Shown: positions 28,080 to 38,211 of the stretch, piece after piece | Layout: each line of letters opens with the position of its first letter | Position numbering within the stretch: the stretch's first letter is position 1 | From: Hamiltosporidium tvaerminnensis | Lineage: Eukaryota > Microsporidia > Dubosqiidae | DNA length: 64,000 bases | NCBI GenBank assembly: GCA_022605425.2 | Contig: CM061250.1 | Location: 372,001 to 436,000, forward strand | Direction of reading: 5' to 3' | Program-made: the position numbers and the translations under genes | Notes under the pieces: generated by a model | Seen by the model: only the letters and a program-made list of their open reading frames with translations | Database searches by the model: none | What the model was told of the DNA's origin: nothing

Positions 28080-30470
28080 GGCCAGAAAAGGTGGAGAAGC
28101 ATATAAATGACCCAAATAGGATGAGATAGCATTCATTTAGAATCTGATATTAATGGTTTAAAATTAAAGATTTCGCAGTAAGCAAAAATATGACTGTTTC
28201 ACGGGCTTTTCAGCGCATAAGAGAATACACAAATGAACTTTGAGATCACTTGATGAAGAGACGTATTTTAAATTGACTATGTACTTATTGATTTGGGACG
28301 CGGATTAAATGTTTTTTATGTCCTTATTTTTAGAGGAGCCGACATAGATAGTTATCATTTCCTTGTGAGAATAAAATACAAACTGCGAAACTAAAACTCA
28401 AAACAATCAAGGACTCATAAATCTTATAGGAACGATTGCTGTAAATTAAAAGACATCTATATCAGGAAAAAATTTGCTAATAAAATGAATAAACTTTCAA
28501 GCCAAAAAACATTGAATTACCAGATGGGGTTGATAAACATTGTATTCACATCAAAGAATCAATTAAACTAGGGTCTGATGTCTTATCGGGATATAAGAAA
28601 TACAAAAAGCAAGACATCTGCTAGGCTCAAGAATGCGTGGATGTAATCGGGGCTCGAAATTTGGCTAGATCAAAAGCACTACAAGAAAAAACTGGAAACA
28701 CTCCGCAAGTACTCAGCGGGCAAGAACTAAAGCATTCCATATTCTAAGAAAGCAAAAAAACAAGAAAAGAACATAAAATTCGAAAATAGAAAAAATGACC
28801 GAAAGCAAAGAGTTCCGTAAAATGTATGAAAATAGTGGGAATGCGAGAAGAGTTTTTCAAGCCCAAAATACGGTCGTAGAAAGTACCGACTGATTTTAGC
28901 TTACGGATCCTAAAAAGTTTCTAACACGTTGGGCCAAATATTTTGAAAAGAATTTTAATCACAAAATGAAATGTGAACCAGCGATATAATACGAGAGATA
29001 TTTATTGAAGAAAATCGTAATCTTATTGAAGATCAGAGAACAACGGTTCCAGAGACAACGGATGCTATAATGAGTTTAAAGAACAAATCGGCGGCTGAGG
29101 AAGACAAGCTTATAGCTTAGATTTAAAAAATGAGGAGATTCCTTAATAAACAACTTTCAAAACTTAATCAAAGAAATACAGATCCAGAGAAAAATACCTA
29201 GTAAATGAAATTTGATTCTGATACTTCCTATTCATAAAAAAAGATTAAAAACACTATGCTCTAAGTATAGGGATTTATATTTTGAGATTGAATCCCAAAT
29301 TCTTACAAAAATAATTTAAAAAAGATTATATCCATAAGCAGAAAGCGTCTTGGAGATTTTCATTGTGGGTTTACAAGAAACCGATCTACAACCGAAAAAT
29401 CTTTGCAGAAGAATTATGCTTGAAAATACTATGAAACAAAAAATCACAACACATAATCTTTGTTAGACTAGAAGCAAACATATGACAGTATTGATCCAAG
29501 GTTTTTGTATAGACACTTAGAAAGTTTAAAATGACTATGAAAATTATTCGTTTAATCAAAATAACACTGATGCAAACAAATGGAAAGGTATTATTAACAG
29601 GTAATCTACCTAGTTACTTTAACATTAATATGAGACTAAAAAAGGGTGATAACTAATCTTCGTACTGTCATTCTACCACTAGAGGAAACAGTTTGATAAT
29701 TGGCAAAGAACACTGATTGTAGAATATTTAATGGAATCACACAATATATAGCATATAAAGATGATCTTGCCATTGTTGGAAGAAAACAAAAATATATACA
29801 ATGCACTTTAAGAATAATAGCGTCATAATCAGGATATGTTTGACTTAGAATACACTAAAGGAAAATAAAATATATGCTCATGTCTTTATTCCCGAATACT
29901 CAAAGATCTCTTTCAAAATTAAAAAAATATATTTGATCGAGTATCAAGCTTAAAATAGCTGAGATTTCTTCTGAACGAGAATAACATAAATTCTCTTGTG
30001 ATTAAAGAAAGAATACAAGCAGGCAACAAGACGTAGTTTGCTCTGCCACACTTACTGATGTCAAATATGAAAATGGAAATACGAAAAGGCAAATATATAG
30101 GACGGGGATTAAGCCTGTCGTATTGTAAGCCTCCAAAACATCGGTGATGACAAAAAAAGACGAGGCTCTGCTAGACATATGCGAAAGAAAGATACTGAGA
30201 GAATATAGACCCAATGCTTGAAAATAAGAGGTGGGAATTGGAACAAATCATAAAATATACAGCTTGATGAGATAACAAATTTGATTATCATTATGAAACA
30301 GAGAAGACTTAGATGGCTAGGGGATGATGAAAGAATGTCGATAAAAAAAGCTGTTAGCAAATTCTTAGATCTGCACATGAAGGTAAGAGAAGACAAGGTA
30401 GGAGAGTAAGATTTGCTTAGAATAGGCGAAAAAGGATCCAAGAAACTCAATATTTTGAAAGAAAAACTTG
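28080..30470 (+). mobile_element. Decayed non-LTR retrotransposon (RTE-like LINE) with endonuclease and reverse transcriptase remains
   Basis: Stops and frameshifts are many, but the diagnostic order of motifs survives. The end of an apurinic-type endonuclease shows IDYVLIDLGRG near 28275 and RGADIDSYHFLVRIKYKL near 28333. Reverse transcriptase pieces follow: LPIHKK near 29228, GFTRNRSTTEKS near 29370, and YDSI near 29488. The catalytic region gives AYKDDLAIVG near 29753, where the family has FADD. The C-terminal region, around TKKDEALLDICERKILRE near 30150 and RRLRWLG near 30300, fits the animal-type 'endonuclease-reverse transcriptase' proteins. The element is dead. Confidence 0.75.
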
Positions 30471-30813
30471 ATGCACAATAAAAAAGCATGCTGAAGAATC
30501 AGAAAGAAAACCTGAGCTCCCCATAGACGGTTTTGCCGCTGTGTTCGTTTAGTATAGTAATGAATGTATTTATTCAATTGCGTTTCTTTCAATTTAAAGT
30601 TTTTCTTTTTGAGTCTATTATTCCCACTATACATACTTTTTTCTGTGCATTCTGCGATTTAAATTTAATTTACTAGTTAAGTTGGAATCTGAGAATAAAC
30701 AAAACTACCCTTGTGATTCATTAAGGCTATAAAAAAGAGTTTTTCTGTATGATAAAGCGTCTCTCATGTCCTAAGAACCTTAAAAAAGGGCAGGATTGTC
30801 TTGCGAAATAAAA

Positions 30814-31010
30814 TCAAAAAGAATTGTTTTTAAGTTTTTCAAATGCTCTCAATGGTTTTATTGACCGGTTTAAAATATCCTTCGCTGAGTCTAAATAAGA
30901 CTTCTGGTAATTGGCAAGTCTATTATTCAATTTACCATACTCGAAATCCTCGAATTTTCCTGCTTTTATATTAGGAAAAAGACCCAATCTTTTATAGACT
31001 GCAATTTTTT
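30814..31010 (-). pseudogene. Coding-like fragment, unknown
   Basis: A 60-plus-codon minus-strand stretch (just short of ATG-to-stop criteria) reads RLGLFPNIKAGKFEDFEYGK, then LNNRLANYQKSYLDSAKDIL, and ends AFEKLKNNSF before a stop. Composition is strongly protein-like with amphipathic helices. An in-frame stop lies just upstream with no ATG between, so it is the C-terminal end of a broken gene. It could belong to a retroelement Gag-like protein or a host gene; I cannot tell. Confidence 0.4.
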
Positions 31011-31535
31011 ATTCATACATAGGTTTTTGATTAATTGGACAATTATATAGTAAATATCGCGAGATTTATAATTAACTATGTGAGATAAATACTATAATAA
31101 AAGCTGTGTATAACGTCTGGTATTTCTTTTTTTTTCTTGAATTGTCTATAGATTAGGCATCATCCTGAAAAGGGCGCTAAATAACATCTTTTCATAACCT
31201 AATAGGTCTAATGCTCTATAAATGTATATTTGGAAGTTTTAAATTGATTTTTTGTATTTTAAGATAGAAAAGATTTCATAATAAATAATGTATTTCTCGA
31301 TTCGTTTAATGCAGTTGAATTTAGAACTGATGAACTTAGGTAAATGAAAGGTATAGCATAAGAGTAAAAGGCTAAAAAAAATAGAAACAAAATGCTGGAA
31401 CTAAATAATTTAAAAAATAAAAAGATTTTAGCTAAATTGCAAATAGTTTATGTGATTTTGCGATTTTTACTCAACTTTATTGTGTAAAACAAGACATAAA
31501 AAATAATAAGAAAATAATGAATTTTATTGGGCAGA

Positions 31536-31778
31536 ATGTATGGAAAAAAAAACGGAAACATAAAGACAATTAATGACAGTTTTAGTGCCAAAAATCCATT
31601 TTTCAATGTTTTGACTTCGTTTAAAGAAAATGGCTTTTTAAACAGCTTTTTAAAAAAAGTACGCGAATATAATACGAAATTAATTTTGGTTCCTGAGTCC
31701 ACTATAATAAAATATATTGTAATATATATCATTAGTCTTCATATTTGGGAAATAAGATTTACAAGATTTTTAGTATAA
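31536..31778 (+). CDS. Hypothetical small membrane protein (80 aa)
   Basis: The first ATG gives an 80-residue product starting MYGKKNGNIKTINDSF. The N-terminal two-thirds is hydrophilic and protein-like. A single hydrophobic segment (KYIVIYIISLHIW, about residues 61-73) lies near the C-terminus, as in tail-anchored proteins. A 94-codon frame on the other strand (31448-31732) overlaps it and is mostly Phe, Ile and Leu, so the plus-strand reading is preferred. It converges with the broken minus-strand gene ending at 31836. No family recognised; it may be chance. Confidence 0.35.
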   Translation: MYGKKNGNIKTINDSFSAKNPFFNVLTSFKENGFLNSFLKKVREYNTKLILVPESTIIKYIVIYIISLHIWEIRFTRFLV

Positions 31779-31835
31779 AACTGCCAATTATACGAGACTT
31801 TAAATTTATAATTAAAACTTTAAAAACCAAATATT

Positions 31836-33475
31836 TTATTCATCACTTAAATCCATGAACTCAATTTCTTTAACTTGTTTAAAAAAGTTTGCAATGTTCC
31901 TTACATTTTCAAAACATAACTTAAACAAATCAAAAAACATAGAATTCATAAAAATTATTTCTTTTACTTTGCCTTTTAAAATGCCGATTCTTACAACTGA
32001 AATACTTTATTTAAAAGTATCACATCTTTTTTAAACCAGTGGCAAGCGTTATATTTATTTTCATGACATTAACGCAGTTCTAGGTTTAACATAAATAACT
32101 GCTACCCAAAAACTCCATCAGTAACCCCTGCGATACCTACGTCCCAAATCATTTCATCAATTAGGTGTGTAGAACCTAATTCATAGGCGAGGCAGTTGCC
32201 CGAAGTTCGTTAATGTCCGTTGCATGGAGTTTGATCGAATGTCGAAGCCCCCTGGGCTCCCCCAAGACTATGCAGCATTCCCACTTACTCTACACTTTCT
32301 GAACCCAATAAACTTCTAGCTAAGATATATTTCAGAGATTAACATGGGGTCCACCTAGACAGTGCAATGTCATACCAACAGGTATAACCTGCTACTTAGC
32401 TTTCCTGGCTTTATATGGTTTATTGTTTTGTATCTCCCGGGCGCTAAGTCTTCTAACCCGAGTGAGCAAGGCTAGGTGTCCATGCTTTTACATGGCAATT
32501 ACCTACATGTTCAGCTGCGGTCTGCACTCCGGTTACATAGAAAACTACAAATAAATCTGTAGAAAAAGTTTCGCCATTTCGTAGACTTCTCCTCTTCATA
32601 ACAACTCCCATGGAACAACCGAAGATGTAGTGTGGTTTTATTCCCACCAAAAATCCAAACAATGATCTCTCACCAGATTCACACACTCATTGCCAAGCAG
32701 AAAGTTTTTTATGTGGTTATCCTCCCTCCACCTCTTACAACTGAAAATATTTATTTTTCCATAAATTCGAAGAGCCTAGAATCTAATCTAAAATAACAAA
32801 AAAATCTCTATATCTTGAAATACACTGTAAAATGTTATCAAGATTCTCGGTTATTCACTTTTAAGGGTTCGAGTTCTTCAATATTTTTCCTGAGCTTAGA
32901 TTCTTTGTTTAAAATGTCTGTAAATCTAAAACCTTTCAAGAAAACGTACTGGTCTGTTCCATTTTATAAACCCTATAGAAAAATAATTATTAAGTATTCA
33001 AATTCTAAGATAATTCTTACGTTTATTTTACTACTAATATTCAACCTTTAGCATATTTTTCTTAGTTTCAGTTTCGCTTAGATATTTTTTTGGAAATATC
33101 TATTAGTAAATTCATTGAAAATTCTTTTTATGTTTTTTTATTTTTTTAAAAATTTAAAATGAAAGATCTTTGATTTCAAACCGAAATTTAAATTCTCTAA
33201 AAAATTATTTTCTGAATCCAGAAAACTCAAAGTAATAAATTAATTTATACACCCAAAGAATTTGAATTTAAATCATTACATTTAATTGATTTTCCTGATA
33301 ATCTTTATTGTTTTTGGAATAAATCTCTGTAATCTCCTTGAAATAACTTTTTATTCCAAATAGTTTTTCAACTATTTTTTCCAACTTTTTCGAATTTGGT
33401 AGTCTTTGAAATGGCACAAAATTACCAGTTATTTTATTTATTTCTTAGAAATCGACATCATTCATAAGCTCAAAT
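31836..33475 (-). pseudogene. Broken protein gene interrupted by a 730-bp repeat
   Basis: On the minus strand, several protein-like stretches occur in a consistent direction but different frames. Near 33420-33275 one runs FQRLPNSKKLEKIVEKLFGI then KSYFKEITEIYSKNN. Near 33220-33125 another has LSFLDSENNFLENLNFGLKS. Near 32950-32850 a third has GFRFTDILNKESKLRKNIEE. After the inserted repeat (32003-32732) the C-terminal piece reads VVRIGILKGKVKEIIFMN… to EFMDLSDE and a stop at 31836-31838. The insertion duplicated 14 bases. Other frameshifts are present, so decay went beyond the insertion. No family recognised. Confidence 0.5.
32003..32732 (-). mobile_element. 730-bp repeat, copy B (14-bp target duplication)
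   Basis: The copy is flanked by perfect TCTTACAACTGAAA direct repeats at 31989-32002 and 32733-32746. In its own sense direction it begins GGTGGAGGGAGGATAACCAC and ends GATGTGATAC then TTTTAAATAAAGTA. The internal frame (32453-32686, minus) is open over 77 codons from a GTG but differs at many residues from the copies at 37.3 and 44.8 kb. A perfect 14-base duplication gives the clearest borders of the family. It lies inside a decayed gene. Confidence 0.9.
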
Positions 33476-33579
33476 ACAGAAAAAATAAATTTTGGGTAAA
33501 TTTTTTATTTTCTATAATTTTTTTAATTTTGTACAATTTTTTTTTGATTTTTATCCTTTCATTTATGATGCGGTGTGTG

Positions 33580-34860
33580 CAGTGTTAGTAAAGAACAAAA
33601 TACATCTACGCCCAGTATGCAAAGAACGCCTATACCTTCCACGTAAAGAACTGGAAGAGTTTTACATAGTGTTGAGTTCAAAAGCGAACATATGTTGCAA
33701 CTTTTGGATTGTCTGGAAAAACATAAAGATACATCGACTAGAAGAGCAGCAATTCTAAAAGTTGAGAATAATAATAAAACCCACCTTTCACCAATTAAAA
33801 ACTTTTTAAAAATAAAATATGGATTGGAAGAGGAAGTCACAAAAAAGAAATTGGAAGAAGCTCAACTAGCTAACTTATATAACGAAATCAAAAACCGAAA
33901 ACTACATTCAAAGCTATATAACGCTAGAAATAACGAACTGGTAAGTGTAAATGACTCCTCAAGATGTTTAAAGAAAGGAAGTGTAAAACTACGTAAATAA
34001 GCAGTGTTCTGTTACATCCAGGCTTAAAATGTATTCTGGAGTACAGAAGGTATGTGTCAACACTGCAACCAGTCTAGAAAAACAGTAGATCACTTGGCAA
34101 CGAGATGTGAAAAAATGCTTGGTCAAGACTAAACTAGACGACATAATGAAGTGGTACGATGTATACATTTAATCTTGCTTAATAAATATAAGTTTTGGTC
34201 TCTGAAACGAATTAGAAGCCACTCAGTTCAAGAAATTCTTGATAACGAATATGCAGAGGTAAGAGTGGTCACTAGAATAAAAACTGATGTCAAGATTCGG
34301 TGTAACAGACAAGATATTTATATTTTGGACAAGAAGCATAATAGAATAACCCTCATTGAAGTAGGAATCACATCCCAAGACTATCTCTAAATAGTTGAAA
34401 CAGAGAAGCTTAGGAAGTATGACCTACTAGCAAATGAGTTAGGTTTTGTTTATAAATGCAGTGTAGAGATAATTCCTTATGTGATGACTTGGGACGGTAT
34501 TGTTACAAAATACTATAAGACGTATGTTAGGAGACTGCAAATACCCATGAATGTAGAGGCATATATACAATTCATAGTACTCAAGAAGACAGTCGAAACG
34601 ATTTCTTTTGATCGACTAAGAGGACTTGAGTCTGGACCAAATGCCGAAGAGAGCATCATTAAGTGTTATTTTACGAGCTGAGATGCATAAACAACCAATA
34701 CCGCCTTTAAAGCAAGTAGAAAACGAGGAAGATGATGTTAAAACGGAAAATACAAAAAATATTTTACCCCTTATTTTGGATGGCATAACCACAGCAAGGA
34801 ACCAACAACTAATACAAATGAAGAGTTGGAGTTTAAGAAAGAGATAAAAGTGGTTAAAAT
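33580..34860 (+). mobile_element. 3' portion of an R2/R4-type non-LTR retrotransposon with restriction-like endonuclease
   Basis: Consecutive plus-strand frames separated by a few frameshifts make one protein C-terminus. It opens with CKERLYLPRKEL near 33618, a block found after the reverse transcriptase in this class. A helical region follows (SRRAAILKV-type to KLYNARNNELVS, 33692-34000). A zinc knuckle of form CX2CX8HX4C (CQHCNQSRKTVDHLATRC) lies near 34058. The endonuclease core near 34300 shows RCNRQDIYILDKKHNRITLI then EVG; the family has RPD…D…E/K, so the Pro is Gln here. The frames end near 34850. No reverse transcriptase is present: the element is 5'-truncated. Confidence 0.7.
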
Positions 34861-34869
34861 GGTGGAAAT

Positions 34870-35763
34870 AATTATGTAAAAAAAGAAAAATTTTTAAATC
34901 TGTAATTTCATAAATAAATCTTTTAATTTATAATGTATTTTGATGTTTCATTCCATTTTTTATACATTTGAATTTTTCAAGGCGATATTTTGTTGGAAAT
35001 AATTTAAAGGACCAATCAGATATTATATATTCCTCAGTTTAATAATTTCTATATATTTGGAATTTAAAAACTAGAAATAAAATTTACTTTTTCAAAAAGA
35101 TTTTGAGACTCATCAAAGTATATTTCAAATAAATAGTATTCTCAATAAATTATTTTTTTAAAAATTATTATTGCAAGGAAATTCAATTCACTTTTCAAAT
35201 ACGTTTCAGGTTTTTTGTAAATGAAATAATTTCAAAAATTTGTCAAAAAAATGATTTTTCGAAAAAATTTCAAATTTAATTTATCATAATATCTGTAAAA
35301 CATTTCATTATATTTTTTTCTTAATTTAGAAATTAAACATCTGAAATAATATCAAAGGTAGAGATATAATAGAGATTTAGATGATTTTTATCTTGTGTAT
35401 CTAAAAAAAAATTAACGTTTGTTTAAACTTGTGGATATATTTAATAAAATACAGAAAATATCAGTTTTTAAATTATTGTGTATACACTTGAATATTGTTT
35501 GATTTTAACTTATTTATAGCAATATACTTGATTTTAGTCCTTAGAATCATTAATTTGAAATAAATAGGATTCAATTGAAATTTTTATTTGTTTAATTATT
35601 TTTTTTATCAGAAATTCGACAACCCTTTGCATTTTAATAAATAATTAAATAAATAAAAGAATTTAATTTGAGGATACTCATACTAACGAGAAGAAATTCT
35701 TGTTGCGGTTATTATGATTAAAGGGTCTGTTTTTAGAGTATTTTCGAACTATTTTCTGATATA
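34870..35763. other. AT-rich gene-free stretch
   Basis: Nothing supportable lies between the R2/R4-like remnant and the IS630-like transposon. Confidence 0.55.
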
Positions 35764-35768
35764 TAGGG

Positions 35769-35953
35769 TTTTTCGATCAATATAATAATCCTTGCAATCA
35801 ATATAATAATTTTTCGATCAATATAATAATCCTTGCAATCAATATAATAATTTTTCGATCAATATAATAATCCTTGCAATCAATATAATAATTTTTCGAT
35901 CAATATAATAATCCTTGCAATCAATATAATAATCCTTGCAATCAATATAATAA
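35769..35953 (+). repeat. Left subterminal array of alternating 20/21-bp units
   Basis: Nine units share the tail AATATAATAA. Four are the 20-base form beginning TTTTTCGATC and five the 21-base form beginning TCCTTGCAATC. They alternate strictly except for a doubled TCCTTGCAATC unit on the inner side (185 bases in all). Arrays like this near transposon ends are usually transposase-binding sites; that role here is inference. Confidence 0.9.
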
Positions 35954-36052
35954 TTATTTTAAAAAAATAGAAATTTATAAAAAAATTAAAAAAATAGAAA
36001 TTTATAAAATAAAAATTTAAAAAATAATTCATTCATTATAAAATTAACTCCC

Positions 36053-37222
36053 ATGTCAAATTCTTTTTCAGGTAAAAATACCAACGAGAACAAATATGAT
36101 TTTCATGTAGGTGAAACACCGGAATATATAGAGTGCGAAAATGACAATGTTTTGAAGTGTCTTGTAGAAACATCTGGATCGCATGATGAAAATCTCTCAC
36201 TATCCACCATTCCAACTCTGAGGAAACAAAAAGGTTCTATTAATGATCGGGAACGCATAATTGAAAAGACATTAGAAGGCTATTCTATGTCCGCAATTGC
36301 CTCGATGTATCGAATAAATTACCAGACGGTTAATAGTATCGTTAGACGATATTTAAAAACTGGCTTGGTATTTGTCGATAAAAGAGGTGGTGATAGGCGC
36401 TCAAAGTTAAGCTTGGAAATAAAAGAGAGCTTACAAACCTATGTTGATTTGGAGTGTACAAAAACCCAGTATGGGTTGGCAGAATGGGTCAGGTGTACAT
36501 TTAATGTTGGTGTTGCAAGTAGTACAATTGATCGCGCATTAAGAGACTTCCCTTACACTCTAAAGCGTGTAACATTAGTGCCTGAGCGTAGAAATACACT
36601 TTCGACAATTGAGCTAAGAACCAATTACGCAACTAGTTTTCGTGAGTTGGAGGTTGATAACGATGACAAAAACTTTGTCTTTTTAGATGAAGTTGGGTTT
36701 GCAGTAGTCACACGCCCCAGTAGAGGTCGTAACATGAGAGGTGAATCTGCATACCTATCTGTAACAGCCGCTCGAAGTAGAAATATTTCAGTAGTCGCAG
36801 CAATGAACAAATATGGTATGATATACTATAAGATTCATGAGAGGGCCGTAAATGGTGAGGATTTCAAATTATTTATTAAGGAGATTAATGAAAGTTGTCA
36901 AAGGCAAGGAATTTTGACTCCAATATTTGTAATGGACAATGCGAGAATTCATCACTATCGTGGATTGAATGATGATGAGGAAATTGCTTCGTATCGAATA
37001 AAATATCTTCCACCTTACTCTCCATTTCTTAATCCAATTGAGAATGTATTCTCAGTCTGGAAAAATAAAGTAATTCGAGGTGGTGCTCGTACTGAGCCTC
37101 AGTTGAGAATATTAATTTATGAAAAATTTAATGAAATCACGGGAGAACATTGTAGTTCTTTTTACCGTAAAATGTTAGGATATTTGCAAAAGGCTGAGGT
37201 AGGGCAAATGATTCTTGAGTAA
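36053..37222 (+). CDS. IS630/Tc1-like DDE transposase (389 aa)
   Basis: The enzyme should bind the transposon ends and catalyse cut-and-paste insertion at TA. Residues 64-105 form a helix-turn-helix (ERIIEKTLEGYSMSAIASMY, then TVNSIVRRYL), followed by a second winged-helix-like region to about 180. The RNase H-fold core shows the catalytic triad: Asp212 in FVFLDEVGF, Asp295 in IFVMDNARIHH, and Glu330 in LPPYSPFLNPIENVFSVWK. Thirty-four residues separate the second Asp from the Glu, the DD34E spacing of IS630/Tc1. No stop or frameshift is seen, and length is normal, so it is potentially active. The ATG follows CTCC. It occupies most of the space between the element's inverted repeats. Confidence 0.93.
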   Translation: MSNSFSGKNTNENKYDFHVGETPEYIECENDNVLKCLVETSGSHDENLSLSTIPTLRKQKGSINDRERIIEKTLEGYSMSAIASMYRINYQTVNSIVRRYLKTGLVFVDKRGGDRRSKLSLEIKESLQTYVDLECTKTQYGLAEWVRCTFNVGVASSTIDRALRDFPYTLKRVTLVPERRNTLSTIELRTNYATSFRELEVDNDDKNFVFLDEVGFAVVTRPSRGRNMRGESAYLSVTAARSRNISVVAAMNKYGMIYYKIHERAVNGEDFKLFIKEINESCQRQGILTPIFVMDNARIHHYRGLNDDEEIASYRIKYLPPYSPFLNPIENVFSVWKNKVIRGGARTEPQLRILIYEKFNEITGEHCSSFYRKMLGYLQKAEVGQMILE

Positions 37223-37300
37223 TAATAAATCTCAAGTACTATTTATAATTTTATTTTTTAAATTTTTATTTTATAAATTTCTATTTTTTTAATTTTTTTA

Positions 37301-38029
37301 TTTATTTGGAAATATCACATCTTTTTACAATAGTGGCAAGTGTTATATTTGTTTTCATGACATTAACGCAGTTCTAGGTTTAACATAAATAACTGCTACC
37401 CCAACACTCCATCGGTAACCCCTGCGATACCTACGTCCCAAAGCCTTTCATCTACCAGGTGTGTAGAACCTAATTAATAGGCGAGGCAGTTGCCCGGAGT
37501 TCGTTAATGTCCGTTGCATGGAGTGTGATCGAAGGCCGAAGCCCCCCCTGGGCTCCCCCAAGACTATGCAGCATTCCCACTTACTCTACACTTTCTGAAC
37601 CCAATAAACTTCTATCTAAGATATATTTCAGAGATTTACATGGGGTCCACCTAGACAGTGCAATGTCATACCAACAGGTATAACCTGCTACTTAGCTCTC
37701 CCGGCTTTTAATCGGTTTTATTTTTGTATTTCCCAGGCGCTAAGTCTTCTAACCCGAGTGAGAAAGGTTAGGTTTCCATGCTTTTACATGGCAATTACCT
37801 ACATGTTCAGCTGCGGTCTGCAATCTGGTTACATAAAAAACTACAAATAAATTCGTAGAAAAAGTTTCTCCACTTCTTAGACCTCTCCTCCTCATAACAA
37901 CTCCCATGGAACAACCAAAGATGTAGTGTGGTTTTATTCCCGCCAAAAATCCAAACAATGATCTCACACCAGTTTCACACACTCATTGCCAAGCAGAAAG
38001 TTTTTTATGTGGTTATCCTCCCTCCACCT
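37301..38029 (-). mobile_element. 730-bp repeat, copy C (inside the right end of the IS630-like transposon)
   Basis: Comparison with the left terminal repeat shows the uninterrupted target, so the insertion borders are clear. The duplicated target is ATTTTTTTA (37292-37300 and 38030-38038), though low complexity makes the exact length uncertain. The internal 77-codon frame (37749-37982, minus) is identical in predicted protein to that of copy E at 44813. The copy is therefore young, and younger than the transposon it sits in. Confidence 0.9.
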
Positions 38030-38062
38030 ATTTTTTTATAAATTTCTATTTTTTTAAAATAA

Positions 38063-38206
38063 TTATTATATTGATTGCAAGGATTATTATATTGATTGCA
38101 AGGATTATTATATTGATCGAAAAATTATTATATTGATTGCAAGGATTATTATATTGATCGAAAAATTATTATATTGATTGCAAGGATTATTATATTGATC
38201 GAAAAA
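38063..38206 (-). repeat. Right subterminal array of alternating 20/21-bp units
   Basis: Seven units (three TTTTTCGATC-type, four TCCTTGCAATC-type) lie in inverse orientation to the left array. It is one pair of units shorter than the left side; otherwise unit order mirrors it, including the doubled unit at the inner edge. Confidence 0.9.
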
Positions 38207-38211
38207 CCCTA

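Larger units (their letters stand above)
35766..38209 (+). mobile_element. IS630/Tc1-like transposon (DD34E), apparently intact, with nested repeat
   Basis: The element is flanked by TA (35764-35765 and 38210-38211). Its ends are long inverted repeats: GGGTTTTTCGATCAATATAA… on the left and the exact inverse on the right. Each end contains an array of alternating 20- and 21-base units, followed by an A/T-rich tract. A single intact transposase gene lies inside. The right terminal repeat is split by a 730-bp repeat at 37301-38029; without it the transposon would be about 1.7 kb. A decayed relative is at 12742-14860. Confidence 0.9.

Noticed and set aside
30109-30489. 126-codon minus-strand frame, with neighbours at 30002-30214 and 30365-30634
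   Set aside because: They lie antisense to the C-terminal part of the LINE remnant, whose plus-strand motifs are recognisable. Phe/Ser/Leu richness is typical of antisense of Lys/Glu-rich coding DNA.
31448-31732. 94-codon minus-strand frame
   Set aside because: Mostly Phe, Ile and Leu with overlap to a more protein-like plus-strand frame; likely antisense shadow.
32815-33051. 78-codon plus-strand frame
   Set aside because: The opposite strand holds the protein-like pieces of the broken gene (GFRFTDILNKESKL), and this frame has no ATG near its start.
33406-33840. Frames at 33406-33588, 33492-33758 (plus) and 33559-33840 (minus) as genes
   Set aside because: The first two are mainly Phe/Ile-rich A/T translation before the R2/R4 remnant, and the third is antisense to that remnant. 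Only the RLYLPRKEL part of the second belongs to a real protein.
35769-35953. CRISPR-like array
   Set aside because: Alternating units share one tail and have no unique spacers; they mirror an inverted array at the other end of a transposon.
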